DNA from: Dryas octopetala
Lineage: Eukaryota > Streptophyta > Magnoliopsida > Rosales > Rosaceae
Assembly: GCA_963921425.1 (NCBI GenBank)
Contig: OY992833.1
Span: 18,269,738-18,333,737 of the forward strand
DNA: 64,000 nucleotides
Direction: 5' to 3'
Shown here: positions 1 through 13,400 of the stretch, piece by piece
Numbering within the stretch: the stretch's first letter is position 1
Layout: every line of letters begins with the position of its first letter
Position numbers and translations under genes: made by a program
Notes under the pieces: model-generated
The model's input: the letters and a program-made list of their open reading frames with translations, nothing else
Databases searched by the model: none
What the model was told of the DNA's origin: nothing

Positions 1-118
1 CAAAATTTGAACTTAATTATCCCTTCCTCTTTAGCCTCATTTGCAACAAACGAAATATATCCTAGAGTCTTAATTTTCTTTAAGATAGCAATGACATCTT
101 TATTAATCACGTAAAGGC

Positions 119-270
119 TGTTAAATTCCTAGTTTATATGGATTTTCTTGTAATTATAGGAATAGATGTATTTGCTATTTAGTCCCTCACTTGTACAGGT
201 ATAAATACCTCTTTTATATGATTAATGATATATGCTGAAATTATCAAACCCTAAACACATAGTTTTGTCA
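119..270 (+). repeat. 5' LTR of the copia element
   Basis: A 152-bp LTR that begins TGTTAAATTCC and ends AGTTTTGTCA, directly abutting the primer-binding site. It holds a TATAAATA-like promoter signal near 202-210. It differs from the 3' LTR at two positions. Confidence 0.95.
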
Positions 271-485
271 TGGTATCAGAGCCACCCAAACTCCTATTCG
301 TCATACTTAGGTTTTTGGTGGTGTGTTAGGGTTGATCTTGATCTGTTTTTTATTGCTCCTTGCGTGAGAATCTCTGTGTAAATCCTTGTTGCTGTGTGCA
401 TGGGATTAATTTTGCTCTGTTTTTTGTTCCTTGCGTGACTTTGCTGAGAAAACACAAATACTGGTATTTTATATACCTATCTTCT

Positions 486-603
486 GCTGCCCAGACGACG
501 ACGCTGCTGCTGCCAGTCGCGACGCCACCTGCTGCCCGCTGCCCAGACGACGACGCTGCTGCTGCCAGTCGCGACGCCACCTGCTGCCCGCTGCCCAGAC
601 GAC
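486..603 (+). repeat. GC-rich tandem repeat in the copia leader
   Basis: A 52-bp unit starting CTGCCCAGACGACGACGCTG occurs at 486 and again at 538, followed by a partial third copy. Related CAGCAGCGACGCC motifs recur to about 780. The stretch is strongly GC-rich and CGACG-rich, unlike the rest of the element, and lies between the primer-binding site and gag. Confidence 0.85.
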
Positions 604-3600
604 GACGACGCCGTCCAGATAACGACGCCGCCGTCTTCCCTTGTGCGCCGAACAGTCGCAGCGACGCCAACCAGCGACGCCGTCTGTCCTCTGCTGCTCC
701 AGTCAACCAGCAGCGACGCCAGCGACTTAACCCGCCGCCTCCTCTGCAGCTCCAGTCAACCAGCAGCGACGCCACCTGCTGCCCGCGACCACTGGCTGTT
801 TTTTCACCTCCTTGCGACGTTCTTTCCTGCTTGCATCCAGGGACGACGACGCCGCCCAGAGAACGACGCCGCCGCCATCACAGGGACGCCGTTAATCCTC
901 GCTGCTGCTGTGTGGGTGACTTGCTTTCTGCTTTGTTCCGCTGCTACAAATCAGTTTTTTGGTATTAGTTTTTATTTGGTTCCGCTGCCATATTTGCTAT
1001 TTGCTATTTGGTATTAGAATTGCTATTTGCCATATTTGAATTGCTATTGGGTATCATGGCCGACTCTTCCAAGACTGATGGCAAGAAGGCTGCAATGAGT
1101 ACACCTTCTACACTTCCTCCAGTTACTTTTAATGACTCAGTAATCACACCAGAAAAGCTTGATGGCACAAACTATGGTGAGTGGGCTTTAAATGCACAGA
1201 ATAAGATCCGAAGCCGGAAGCGCTGGGGTTTAGTTTCAGGTTCACATCCTATGCCTACGGATCATGATTCACCTGAATTTGAGGCCTGGGAAGATGAAAA
1301 TTGCATGGTTAAGTCTTGGCTCTTGGATGCAATGACCAAAGATGTGCGTTCATTGTTCATTCGTATGGCGACAGCCAAGGAGATATGGGAAGCTCTCAAG
1401 AGGCAGTATTCCGTGAGTCAGGATGGTTCCAAGGCTTATTCTCTCCATTGTCAGGTTATTTCCACTCGTCAAAATGGTCGAACTATTATTGAATATTATG
1501 GTATATTGCAAAAACTTTGGCAGGAGGTGGATGCAATTCAACCTTGTCCTATGGAATGTTCGAGAGATATTGGGTTGTATAATGATATTGTTAGTGCTAA
1601 TCGGCTATATGTTTTTCTGGCTGGACTTGATTCGCATTTGGATAGTGTTAGAGGAAGGATTCTTGCTACCTCTCCTCTGCCTGACCTTCGTACTGCTTAT
1701 GCTACAGTGTGTGCTGAAGCTAATCGCCAGGATGTCATGCTTGGTGGTCCTAATACTAGTATGGCCATGGTGGCCAAACCCTCAAGTGGTAATCGGTTCG
1801 GGACTAGAAAGAATGAGACTCGGAAATGTACTCATTGTAATGGTACCAACCATGTGGTAGAGAAGTGTTTTCAACTTCATGGGTATCCGGATTGGCATCC
1901 GAAAGGCATGAAGGCATCTCCAGGGGACTCTCCTTTTAAGGCTACCCAACCGGCTCCTAAGGGAAATTTGGTCAATACTTCTGTTTTTGCTGCTAAGTCA
2001 GGTATATCTTATTGTGCTTTGCGTACTCCTGCTAATTCTTGTACAAATACATGGATAATTGACACAGGTGCCACCGATCATATGACTTGTGATAGATATG
2101 CATTCCAATCCTTGTCATCTAGTAGTCCCAAACCATTCATCACTAATGCCAATGGTGTGTCTTCTCCAGTCCTTGGCATTGGCACTGTGTCTGTTTCGTC
2201 TCTTACCTTGTTTAATACCTTGTTTGTTCCGTCCTTAAACTGCAATTTATTGTCTGTTAGTCAACTAACTGCTTCTCGTGGTTGCGTTGTTGTTTTCTTT
2301 CCTACTCACTGTATTTTTCAGGATATTCATACCAATGAGAGGATTGGCAGTGGTAGGAGAGATGGGGACTTGTACTATCTGGATGGTGATACTTTGGGTC
2401 TGGATGGTGTCAGTCAGGCTCATCATGTTAGTGGTACTCAGTTAGTTGCAAATAAGAAGAAGATCTGGCTCTGACATCAGCGGTTGGGTCATCCTTCATT
2501 TAGTTATCTAAGGCGGTTATTTCCCTCATTGTTTCGTGGTTGTAATTTCCAGGATTTCCAATGTGAAACTTGTATGTTGGCTAAGAGTCACCGAATAGTG
2601 TTTTCTTCTAATGATAATAAATGTGGAATTCCTTTTGGTTTGGTTCACTCTGATGTTTGGGGACCTGCCCCTCTTTCTACTTGTAATGGTGTTCGATGGT
2701 TTGTCACATTCATCGATGATTGCACGCGTATGACCTGGATTTATTTTCTTCATAATAAAAGTGATGTATGTGGAGTATTCCAATTGTTTCATAAGATGGT
2801 GAGAACTCAGTTCAATCATTCGATTCGTATTCTCCGCTCTGATAATGGTGGCGAATATGTTAACAAAGGATTGACAGATTACTTTGGTTTACATGGCATT
2901 ATCCATCAGACATCTTGTTCTTATTCTCCCCAACAGAATGGGGTGGCTGAACGGAAGAATAGACACTTATTAGAGGTTGCTCGATCATTGTTGATTGGCG
3001 GTCGGGTACCGACTTTCTTATGGGGTGATGCCCTTAGCTCAGCCGTGTACTTAATTAACCGCACTCCATCTAGTGTTCTCGATTTTCGGCGCCCATTGGA
3101 TGTCCTTGCTGCTTCTTGTGAGCTTCCGTCTATTTTGCATTTGGAACCTCGAGTGTTTGGCTGCGTTGTGTATGTCCATTTACATGGGCATCAACGTACC
3201 AAATTGGAGCCCCGAGCTTTGAAATGTGTATTTGTTGGCTATGGTCGTGCTACTAAAGGATACAAGTGCTATCATCCTCCGTCTCGACGGTTCTATGTAT
3301 CTATGGATGTTACATTTCATGAGGAACAATTTTTTTATGAGTGTTCTGCATCTTCCCTTCAGGGGGAGAACGTTGGTGAAGGGTCGACTGCCATAGATAT
3401 GGAGTTTTTCAATGTTTTCAGGTTACAGGAAGAAAAGGACGAGCAAGGTAGTATCGAGCGCTCAGTGGGTACGGTGGGTGACATACCTCCTCTGGTAGAT
3501 CAATCCTGCTTACCTACAGACTCGGTGGTGCAGTGTGACAGCAGTGATCGTTCTGACTCCTCAGTGGTTGGAGGTTTGTTTGATGATAGTACAACTCTCA

Positions 3601-5422
3601 GTCCTCATACTTCACCACTGATACAATCTTCTCCAGAGATGTCTCATGAGGTACATCCTATTTCCCCTTCTTTTTCTGATGATTTGAGTATCCAATCTGA
3701 GTCTGAGCCTGACACCTCTAGGTATAAGCTTCCACATAGGTCAACCCGAGGTATTCCACCTACATCTTATGAACCAGATCCTAACGCCAAAGCCAAATAC
3801 TCTATAAATAGTCATATGTCTTCGCATAGGCTATCCGAGTCATATAAGTCATTTGTGCATCAATTATCTTCTGTATCTGTCCCAAGAAATTTGCAGGATG
3901 CTTTAGCAGATTCAAGATGGACTAAGGCAATGGCAGAAGAAATGGAGGCATTGATGAAAAATAGGACTTGGGAGTTGGTTCAGTTACCTAAAGGGAAGAA
4001 ACCTGTGGGATGCAGATGGGTCTATGCGGTTAAACATAGAGCTGATGGTTCCATAGAGAGGTATAAAGCTCGTTTGGTTGCCAAGGGGTACACTCAGTCT
4101 TATGGAGTTGACTATCAGGAGACATTTGCTCCAGTAGCAAAGTTGAATACTGTGAGGGTGTTGCTGTCTCTAGCTGTTAATCTGGAGTGGCCTCTTCTTC
4201 AGTTTGATGTCAAGAATGCATTCTTACATGGCGATCTTGAAGAAGAGGTCTATATGGATCCTCCTCCTGGAATTCCTGAACTAGAACAGTCTGGTATGGT
4301 GTGCAGACTAAGAAAGGCATTGTATGGCCTGAAGCAATCACCAAGAGCCTGGTTTGGACGGTTCTCCAAGTCTATGAAGGCTGCAGGCTATAAACAAAGT
4401 AATTCAGACCATACACTATTCATTAAACGAAGAGGTAACAAGCGTACTGTACTCATTATATATGTGGATGATATGGTTTTGACAGGAGATGATCAGGAGG
4501 AGATGGCCTCGCTACAAACGTACCTGGCTTCTGAGTTTGAGATGAAAGAATTAGGTAACCTGAAGTATTTCCTTGGGATTGAAGTAGCGAGATCTTCACA
4601 TGGTATTTTTTTGTCCCAGAGAAAGTATGTTCTTGATCTCTTAACAGAAACATGTATGCTTGCTTGTAAGCCTGCTGCAACTCCTATTGCAAAACCATAA
4701 GTTGTTTGAAAGCTACAATTCTGCTCCGACTGACAGAGGAAGATATCAGAGACTTGTGGGGAGATTAATTTATCTAGCTCACACTCGACCGGACATTGCC
4801 TATGCTGTTAATGTGGTGAGTCAGTTCATGCATGACCCACGAAAATTACATATGGATGGAGTTGAGCGTATCTTGAGGTATCTGAAATCCGCACCAGGTA
4901 AAGGGTTGTTATTTAGTAAACATGACCATTTGGATGTTATTGGATTTACAGATGCTGATTGGGCAGGATCAGCAGATGATAGAAGGTCTACAGCTGGGTA
5001 TTTCACCTTTGTTGGTGGTAATTTAGTTACTTGGCGAAGTAAGAAACAACAGGTGGTGTCTAGATCCAGTGCAGAAGCGGAGTATCGAGGTATGGCAAAT
5101 GGTATTTGTGAGCTCCTATGGCTGAGGAGGTTGTTGATAGATTTGGGGTATAAACCCAAGGTCGCTATGAAGTTATTTTGTGATAATAAATCTGCGATTG
5201 AGATTGCTCATAATCCGGTTCAACACGATCGTACGAAGCATGTGGAAATTGATCGTCATTTCATTAAGGAGAAATTAGAGGCTAAGATTGTTGATTTCCC
5301 TTTTGTGAAATCTGAAGACCAGCTGGCAGATGTTCTTACCAAGGCTGTGTTGAGTAGGATATTTGATTGTTCACTTATCAAGTTGGGCATGTGTGATGTT
5401 TATGCACCAACTTGAGGGGGAG

Positions 5423-5574
5423 TGTTAAATTCCTAGTTTATATGGGTTTTCTTGTAATTATAGGAATAGATGTATTTGCTATTTAGTCCCTCACTTGTAC
5501 ATGTATAAATACCTCTTTTATATGATTAATGATATATGCTGAAATTATCAAACCCTAAACACATAGTTTTGTCA
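5423..5574 (+). repeat. 3' LTR of the copia element
   Basis: A 152-bp partner of the 5' LTR, preceded by a polypurine tract (TTGAGGGGGAG, 5412-5422) and followed by the target duplication AAGGC. Confidence 0.95.
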
Positions 5575-5579
5575 AAGGC

Positions 5580-8500
5580 TACATATATGCACATTAGATC
5601 ATAAAAGAGCTTCTAACCAAGGAGGAGCCTCCTCTTCGCAAACAACATCCTCATCACAATTCAGGGCAAACAAGTGGCCGGTATTGGATTGGAAGAGTTT
5701 AATTAAGGGTCAAAAATTTAAATCTTGATATATATCTTCCCTTATCCTTTACGTCTATAAATTTGTTTTTGAAAGTACGTACTCATGTCTATAATTTAAT
5801 ACTTAACAATTTTAATAATTGTTTGAGAGACCAACTATAAGACTTATATTACATATTCCTTTACATTTTCTTATTGGTAATAATTAGAAAATGTCCATCA
5901 TGATTCATGAAATCTTAAATGCATTGTATACTTAGACAAAAAAAAAAATATTTATGTAATATTTTACATTTTGTGTTAATTTTAATATAGAGGAGGGGGA
6001 AGGCAAGAATAATTTTACAATATTAAAAACCTACACATGAACAAAGGCCTATGATAAGAAGTGTAAGTAGTACTCATTGGCTCCAAATAGGTTAAAGATC
6101 TCCAATTTAGAGGTTGACAAGGTGTTCATCCTCCTATATATGTCCCTAATGCGAGTATGATAAATATAATGATAAAGAGAAAGATAGATTGAAAAAGGGA
6201 TACAAAGAAAAATGAGGTTATAGGAAAAGGGGAAAAAGGGAGAAGCCCCGACGCCGGAGTTGGAGGTCGGGGACATGCATGGAGGTTTTTCTTTTAACTT
6301 TAAACGTACTATATCTCTACCATATGATTGATAGAATGACCTTTGATTGATCATTGACCATCCCCAAAAGGCAAATTTTCATAATCTTGCAAGAGGAGTA
6401 GGAGGACTAAACAATGTTTATTCTAGCTATTTATGTACTTGTAGGATCGACTACATTATTTCTAGATTTATTTGTGCAAATGCCTTTGAAAGTATATTTC
6501 ATTCTTATTTTGTCCCTTTAAAATTTAATATTTTTATTTTGTCCTTTGAACTTTACAAACTCAATATTTCATCAAGTCCGTCAATGACTACTTTAAAAAA
6601 TTTGATGTGTCGCTTATATGGATGAGTGTCACGTCAGTTTTTTTGACGAAATCATTGATAGACTTAATTAAATATGATTTATTGAAAGAGTTTATAAAAT
6701 TCGTGGAACAAAATGAGAATAAAAATTACTTTCAAAGGACATTTGTGCTAATAAACCTTATTTCTACCATTTATTATTTTAGCTTATTACATAGTACTAA
6801 TATAAATTTAACAAGGTATAGTACCAACCACCCGATCAAATTTGAGTGATGAATCTAGGTGGGGCCCCATTAAATTGAATGTTGTTGGTGACTCGCATAA
6901 AAATATCATATCATATCCCTACAAATTTTTATATTGAAGGTGCCAAATTCAGCAATATTAAATTTACATATTAAAATAGTGATTAATTCTTCACAAAGTC
7001 TTTAAATTCTTCAGAGCATTCACAAATCACAAGTGACAACTCTGAGCTCATTGTGCAAAATACTGAATAATAAAGATGTTATCTGCCCGAAAATGCCATT
7101 GGATCTAACGGCAATCTGACCCTAATCCCATCTTTCAATGGATACCTTACATTTGTCAGATTTAAAAAAGGCCAACATAATAAACATACCAACCTTATTA
7201 GCGCGTGCATAAACTCGATCATTAGGGGCTCATCAGCAAAACAAGACTGAGATTTTTAATTTATGCAAAATGTGTAGATGAATGTATACTAGAAATTGGT
7301 AACTAGTTGGATATACATTGTTGACTTATTTCTTGATAATATTAAATTTTTTGAATCTAGTAATTGTCTAATATAATATCAGAACTCTGATTCCAATTAG
7401 GAGGTTATATATTTGAAATCTCCGACTCGATTTCATCCCCCTTTACATTTGTATGTCTCTCCTATTGCATGATATCATATATATAGTTAAGCGCGGTGTT
7501 AGCTAGCTTGATTACGTTGTTGACCAATATTTTCTGTTAGCTTAAATTTTTGTGATTTGGTGGTTATCTAACATAAGTATCATACACATACTTTGTATGA
7601 GCGATTAGTAAAGAAAATGAGTGGATTAAAAGTGGGGTACAGGTAATTACCTCAACAACCTAGTTTCTAAAACAATTATTTAGTGTAGTAGGGGCAAAAT
7701 TGATATTTTCTTTTACCATGAATGTTTGAGAAGGAGCCTTCTCTTTTTTTCTAGATTAATTAATGTACTATTAACCCACGCTTAAGGCGCATGGCTTTGT
7801 GTGGCACAAGCTTGCGGAACTAGCAATCAACCATCATCTTCTCCACGCTCTACTCTTAAAATTCACTACTCTTGCACTTCACATGCAAATGCTAAAGTAT
7901 ATGTTCAGAAATTGTCACATAGTTCCCCATCAAAACTCGATCACTTGGTGTTCTCAAACTGCATTATCTTGTTGTGTGTATAGATTAAAATACTTTTTCT
8001 TGTGAAAAATTACATGTTCATAATCGATCATATGGTGGGTCAAAATGTAACTGAGGGCTGTAATTCGTCAGGATTGGTCTAAGATCTTGAAGACCAATCT
8101 TTGTTCTGTGCCCAACATGCATAATTAGATTGGACTGCATGGGATTTAATTATGAGATGATTTAGTTTTCAGGCTCTGCCATTTGTCTAATTGTTGTTAC
8201 TCTTTTTATGGTAAAAATCAAGGGAAAATTGTTATGCAAGGAAGCCTGTTTCTCTTGTATAGTTGTATATAATGAGCTAAGAACCATATGATTGACCTCC
8301 CCTGCATTAAATTCTATAAATATTAAAACATTTATGACTGAACGACTCATGTACTAGCTACATATGCCTACCTATAAAACTATGAATGGAATTGGTATGA
8401 CCCACTAATGAAGCTGCCAGATTCATTTGGATTTCAGTTGACCCATTTATGCATTGAATTGGTTTGACCCACTTATGGCATTGCTTCAAATTTAATCCTA

Positions 8501-9086
8501 TCTCATGGACATAATGGAATCACCAAGTTCAGTGAAATAAAGGGACTTACGACCAAATAAGTTGGTCAAATAGCATAGGTTAAATAAAACAAAGCATGAA
8601 AAAGATGGCCTATATAAGTAAGTCTATGGAGGGGATTCACAAACTTATTAATTTTTTTTTTTTTTTTCATTTTAGATGATATTTTCCTCTCAATTACTTG
8701 GTTGAAAGAGAAATCATTGGAGAGAGGGAGATCCATCCCTATACCTATTAAGTATTAACTAACTCAAGTTGGATTACCTTGTATTTGAGTTGTTAATAAA
8801 CACTCTGCATGTTTTTTTTTTTTGGTTACAGAATTAAGCAAACTGTCAGTTGTAAATTTTCTTTTCTTATTTGAGTTAAAACCATCATTTTAAAATTTGA
8901 AACTTTTATGATTTCCTGGCCAAAAAAAAAAAAAACTTTTATGATTTCTTTTTTTACTTTGAGGAACCAAAGCTTTGATCTGTTTTAATCCTTCTTCATT
9001 ATTTTACATTCTTTCAGTACTTGGGCGAACTCAAGAGTTTAAGTTTTTAAAATGTTAAATGTGTAAGAAAGTGATTTAAGGTTGTA
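5580..9086. other. AT-rich intergenic DNA, no gene seen
   Basis: I see no supported gene. The open frames here (for example 6049-6354 minus, 6347-6849 plus, 7799-8005 plus) are AT-rich, lack recognisable domains and have no credible splice or promoter context. The stretch holds poly-A/poly-T runs (8650-8668, 8812-8822, 8921-8935) and a diverged direct repeat around 8385-8490 (two copies of a GAATTGGT-TGACCCACT motif). Confidence 0.6.
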
Positions 9087-9472
9087 TATACATTCCAAAT
9101 AACTAAAATGTAGTCAAGATTCTTGATCTCTTAAATAAATTTGGTTCGTATTAAATCAGTTTACAAGTATATATCTCTACCCATAATAATTTAAACAATT
9201 ATACACTTTCTCACTCCCGCCAATTCTCCCCCGAAAAGGAAATTAAAAAAAGAACATGTGCGAAAATTTTTATACATTCCAAATAACTGAAAACATGGAA
9301 AGAATTCTTGGTCCGAATACATGGCAAGATTCTTTGTCTCTGGAATAAATCTGATTTGTATTTAGTTTGTTGATAAATTTATGTCTTTACCGAAAATAAT
9401 TTAAACCATTACACACTCCCGCCAATCCGCCCCCGAAAAAGAAAGATAAAAATGAACATGTGCGAAAAATTT
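9087..9472 (+). repeat. Two-copy tandem duplication, about 190 bp per unit
   Basis: Unit 1 (about 9087-9270) and unit 2 (about 9271-9472) both begin TATACATTCCAAATAACT. Both contain CACTCCCGCCAAT followed by CCCCCGAAAA, and both end near CATGTGCGAAAA. The copies are clearly diverged, so this is an old local duplication about 1 kb upstream of the receptor kinase gene. No coding potential is apparent. Confidence 0.85.
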
Positions 9473-9989
9473 AGGAACATTCATTTCATATAGTCCTAAT
9501 CAATCTGGACCATGTTTATGTGAATGGTATAGCATTACTCCAAAATAATTGATCAGATCCCTTATAATCTATTTGAATGCATAGCATTCCCAATAATTGT
9601 CTCATGTATTTATTATTATAAACAACAGCCTGAATACATAGTAAGAGCAAATTTCTCTTCATCTGGTCAAAATTTTGGAACCAAATATTGTAAACAAAAC
9701 TCATTTTTGGAAATATGTAAATGGGCAAATGGCACCCAATAATTGGTTGGTAGAAGAAAGGAGTCAAAATTGAAAATTGAAATGTAAGTGAAGCCCATAA
9801 AGTTTCCCAATAATCACCAAAATGTGTGTGAGACAGTGAGAGAGAGTAAGAATAGTGTATGTCTGTCTGTATTTAAAAAATGGTTGGGCTGGAGATTTTG
9901 AGAGGAAAGAAAACAACACTGACTTGGAGTTTGAGCTAACTGTTCTCACACTTTTGCTCTAATGGGGTCAAAAACTATATTAAATTAAA

Positions 9990-10011
9990 CATATATATAT
10001 ATATATATATA

Positions 10012-10060
<49 letters not shown>
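9990..10060. repeat. (TA)n(TC)n compound microsatellite
   Basis: About 12 TA repeats run straight into about 22 TC repeats, ending roughly 110 bp before the TATA box of the receptor kinase gene. CT/GA tracts in plant promoters are known targets of BPC/GAGA-binding factors; a role here is inference. Confidence 0.95.
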
Positions 10061-10062
<2 letters not shown>

Positions 10063-10169
10063 TCTCATGCATACAGATACAGAAATCTATATATAAATTC
10101 ATGGGTTTCTGCCATCTGGTGTCTCCCTTAACCTGCGCGTGAACCCACCAAGTAACCCCTCCATTTTTC

Positions 10170-10177
10170 TATATAAT
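10170..10177 (+). promoter_or_regulatory. TATA box of the LRR receptor kinase gene
   Basis: TATATAAT lies 321 bp before the start codon, which places transcription start near 10200. The leader would then include two GA-rich tracts (10189-10210 and 10426-10441) and two short uORFs. Confidence 0.6.
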
Positions 10178-10274
10178 CCCTTTGTAGTGAGAGAGTGAGA
10201 GAGAGAGAGGCATCCAAGGTGTGGGTGGTGGTGGAGGAGGGTGGTGGTGGTGCAGTTTTGTTGATCTCAAGGCA

Positions 10275-10298
10275 ATGGTTTTTATTTTCTCTCATTAA
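10275..10298 (+). promoter_or_regulatory. uORF 1 in the receptor kinase leader
   Basis: A seven-codon upstream frame (MVFIFSH then TAA) in the presumed 5' UTR. It does not overlap the main start. Confidence 0.45.
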
Positions 10299-10456
10299 TT
10301 TATTTGGTGAGAGGTGCTTTGCCTGTGTTTTGTGCCTTTGCTTTGGGTTAGTATACTAGTAGAAAAACTAGAAGTGTACAATTCCTTGAGTTTGAGTTCA
10401 AAGCAAGAAAGCAAAAAACAGAGGAGAGAGAGAGAGAGAGAGGCTGCAAAACCCAG

Positions 10457-10492
10457 ATGATGCAAACCCGAGAAGAAAGGTTTGGAAATTGA
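10457..10492 (+). promoter_or_regulatory. uORF 2, ending 5 nt before the main start
   Basis: Eleven codons starting with two ATGs (MMQTREERFGN then TGA). The stop ends at 10492 and the main ATG is at 10498. Such tight spacing makes reinitiation inefficient, so it may damp translation of the receptor. Confidence 0.5.
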
Positions 10493-10497
10493 GGCAA

Positions 10498-13400
10498 ATG
10501 TCGACCATGCTGCCCAGCTCGAGGCAATCCTTGATCCCCTTCTTCTACAACTCCTCTTCTTCTTCTTCTTCTTCTTCATCATCATTCTCTATCTTTCTCT
10601 TTCTCACACTCATCTTCTACACACCTCTCTTTGCTTTTGCCACAAACCATGAAGCCTCTCTTCTCTTCTCCTGGCTCCACAGCTCTACTACTCCATCACC
10701 ATTTTCTAGTTCCTTTTCTAACTGGAACATTCATGACTCCGATCCATGCAACTGGTCCTCCATTACATGCTCTCCAAAGGGCTTTGTCACAGAGATCACC
10801 ATCCAGTCTGTCCCTCTGGAGCTTCCATTCCCGTCCAATCTCTCTTCCTTTCCCTCCCTTCGAAAACTTGTCATTTCTGGTGCCAATCTCACTGGAACCA
10901 TCCCTGCTGAGATTGGTGACTGCACTGAGCTATCAGTCATTGATCTTAGCTCCAATTCTCTTGTGGGTTCAATCCCTGCAAGCATTGGGAGGCTTCAAAA
11001 TCTCCAGGACTTGATTCTCAACTCCAACCAGCTCACTGGGAAAATCCCAGTTGAGCTGAGCAGCTGCATTGGCCTAAAGAACCTCGAGCTCTTCGATAAC
11101 CGATTAGGCGGGACTATCCCACCTGAGCTGGGGAAACTTGCTGGTCTTGAAGTGCTTAGAGCAGGTGGGAACAAGTATATTGGTGGGAGAATCCCAGAGG
11201 AGCTTGGAGGCTGCAGCAATTTGACTGTTTTGGGGTTGGCTGATACCCAAGTTTTGGGTTCTTTGCCTGCCTCATTGGGTAGGCTTAGCAAGCTTCAGAC
11301 ATTGTCCATATACACCACGATGCTCTCAGGTGAAATCCCTCCAGAAATAGGTAACTGTTCCGAGCTTGTAAACTTGTTTCTTTATGAAAACAGTCTATCC
11401 GGTTCGATCCCACCAGAGCTTGGTAAGCTTCAAAAGCTGGAGCAATTGTTGTTGTGGCAGAATAGTCTTGTTGGGGTAATCCCAGAAGAGATTGGCAATT
11501 GTAGTAGCTTGAAGATGATTGATCTCTCTTTAAATTCTTTGTCTGGTACTATACCACTATCTTTAGGAGGCCTTTCAGAACTTGAGGAGTTTATGATTAG
11601 TGACAACAATGTCACCGGTTCGATACCTTCTAATCTTTTCAATGCTACACACCTGATTCAGTTGCAGCTTGATACGAATCAGATCTCCGGTTTGATTCCA
11701 CCGGAGATTGGGATGTTGTCAAAGCTAACTGTTTTCTTTGCTTGGCAAAACCAGCTTGAAGGAAGCATCCCTTCAACTTTGTCTAGTTGTAGTAATCTCC
11801 AAGCACTAGACTTGTCCCACAACTCACTCACTGGTAGCATACCCGCTGGCTTGTTTCAGCTACAAAACCTCACAAAGATTCTCTTGATTTCCAATGACAT
11901 TTCGGGCTCAATACCCCTGGAAATTGGTAACTGCAGCTCTCTTGTGAGGCTAAGGCTCGGAAACAACAGGATTACTGGTGGGATTCCTAGATCAATTGGA
12001 GAACTTACGAGCTTAAATTTTCTTGATCTGTCTGGGAATCGCCTTTCTGGGTCAGTGCCAGATGAGATTGGGAGTTGCACAGAGCTACAAATGATAAACC
12101 TCAGCAACAATACTTTAGAAGGTCCCCTGCCTAATAGATTGTCATCACTATCAGGACTTCAAGTCTTGGATGTTTCGGTTAATCAATTTTCAGGTCAGAT
12201 ACCGGCAAGCTTGGCACGTCTTGTTTCACTGAACAAGCTTATTCTAAGCAGGAATACATTTTCTGGGTCAATACCTTCATCACTTGGCCTATGTTCAAGT
12301 CTCCAATTACTTGATCTCAGCAGCAACAAACTCACTGGCACCATTCCTGTGGAACTTGGTAGGATTGAGGCCCTTGAAATTGCTCTAAACTTGAGCTGCA
12401 ATGGACTCTCTGGGTCAATCCCACCTCAAATATCATCACTCAACAAGCTTTCCATACTAGACCTTTCACATAACCAGCTTGAGGGGGATTTGAGTCCACT
12501 TTCTGGGCTTGAAAATCTTGTCTCTCTCAATGTGTCTTACAATAACCTCACCGGTTATCTTCCAGACAACAAACTTTTCAGACAGTTATCCCCAATGGAT
12601 TTAGCCGGAAACCAAGGCCTTTGTTCTTCAAACCAGGATTCATGTTTCTTGAGTGATGCTGGCCACAAAGGACTAACAAGAAATCCAAATGACATAAGGC
12701 GGTCGCGGAGGCTTAAGCTAGCAATTGCATTGCTGATCACCCTGACAGTGGCCATGGTAGTTATGGGGGTCATTGCAGTGATTAGAGCACGAAGGACTAT
12801 TCGAGATGATGATGATTCAGAACTGGGGAACTCATGGGCTTGGCAGTTTACTCCATTCCAGAAGCTAAATTTCTCAGTTGAGCAAGTTCTTAGAAGCCTA
12901 GTGGATGCCAATGTAATTGGAAAAGGGTGTTCTGGGGTTGTTTATCGTGCTGATATGGACAATGGCGAAGTCATTGCAGTGAAGAAGCTATGGCCTACTA
13001 TAATTCCTGCAGAGAAAGGATATTGTAATGATGTTAAATGTGGAGTTCGTGATTCATTCTCAGCAGAGGTCAAAACACTTGGCTCAATCCGCCACAAGAA
13101 CATTGTTAGATTCTTGGGTTGTTGCTGGAATCGGAACACGAGATTGCTCATGTATGATTACATGCCCAATGGAAGCTTGGGCAGTCTTCTCCATGAGAAG
13201 ACAGGACATACCTTTGAATGGGAAAGTAGGTACCAAATTTTGTTGGGTGCAGCTCAAGGCCTTGCATATTTACACCATGATTGTGTTCCTCCAATTGTTC
13301 ACAGGGATATCAAGGCCAATAACATCCTCATTGGCCTTGAGTTTGAGGCTTACATTGCTGATTTTGGCCTAGCCAAACTTGTTGACGATGGTGATTTTGC

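Larger units (their letters stand above)
119..5574 (+). mobile_element. Ty1/copia LTR retrotransposon, near full length
   Basis: Two 152-bp direct LTRs (TG...CA) enclose a primer-binding site TGGTATCAGAGC (271-282, initiator-Met tRNA type) and a purine-rich tract ending at 5422. A perfect 5-bp target duplication AAGGC flanks it (114-118 and 5575-5579). Parts in copia order: gag from about 1056 with a CCHC knuckle (CTHC...H...C) followed by HGYPDWHP; protease WIIDTGATDHMT near 2050; integrase (HSDVWGP, DNGGEY) about 2640-3350; reverse transcriptase (FDVKNAFLHGDL, YVDDM) about 3900-4650; RNase H (DADWAGS, SSAEAEYRG) about 4930-5410. The LTRs differ at only two sites in 152 (about 1.3%), so the insertion is young, probably around a million years or less at usual plant rates. 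The coding part is broken, with about two interruptions. The short LTRs suggest the Ale/Retrofit side of copia, but I am unsure of the lineage. Confidence 0.96.

Noticed and set aside
350-1017. Overlapping Arg/Ala/Pro-rich frames on both strands
   Set aside because: They come from the GC-rich CGACG repeats of the copia leader, not from genes.
8405-8490. TGAAGCTGCCAG resembling the start of miR167
   Set aside because: Only the first 12 bases match, the rest differs, and no convincing precursor stem forms; it sits in a diverged direct repeat.
10731-13151. Minus-strand frames of 68-118 codons
   Set aside because: Shadows of the LRR and kinase coding sequence; no independent signals.
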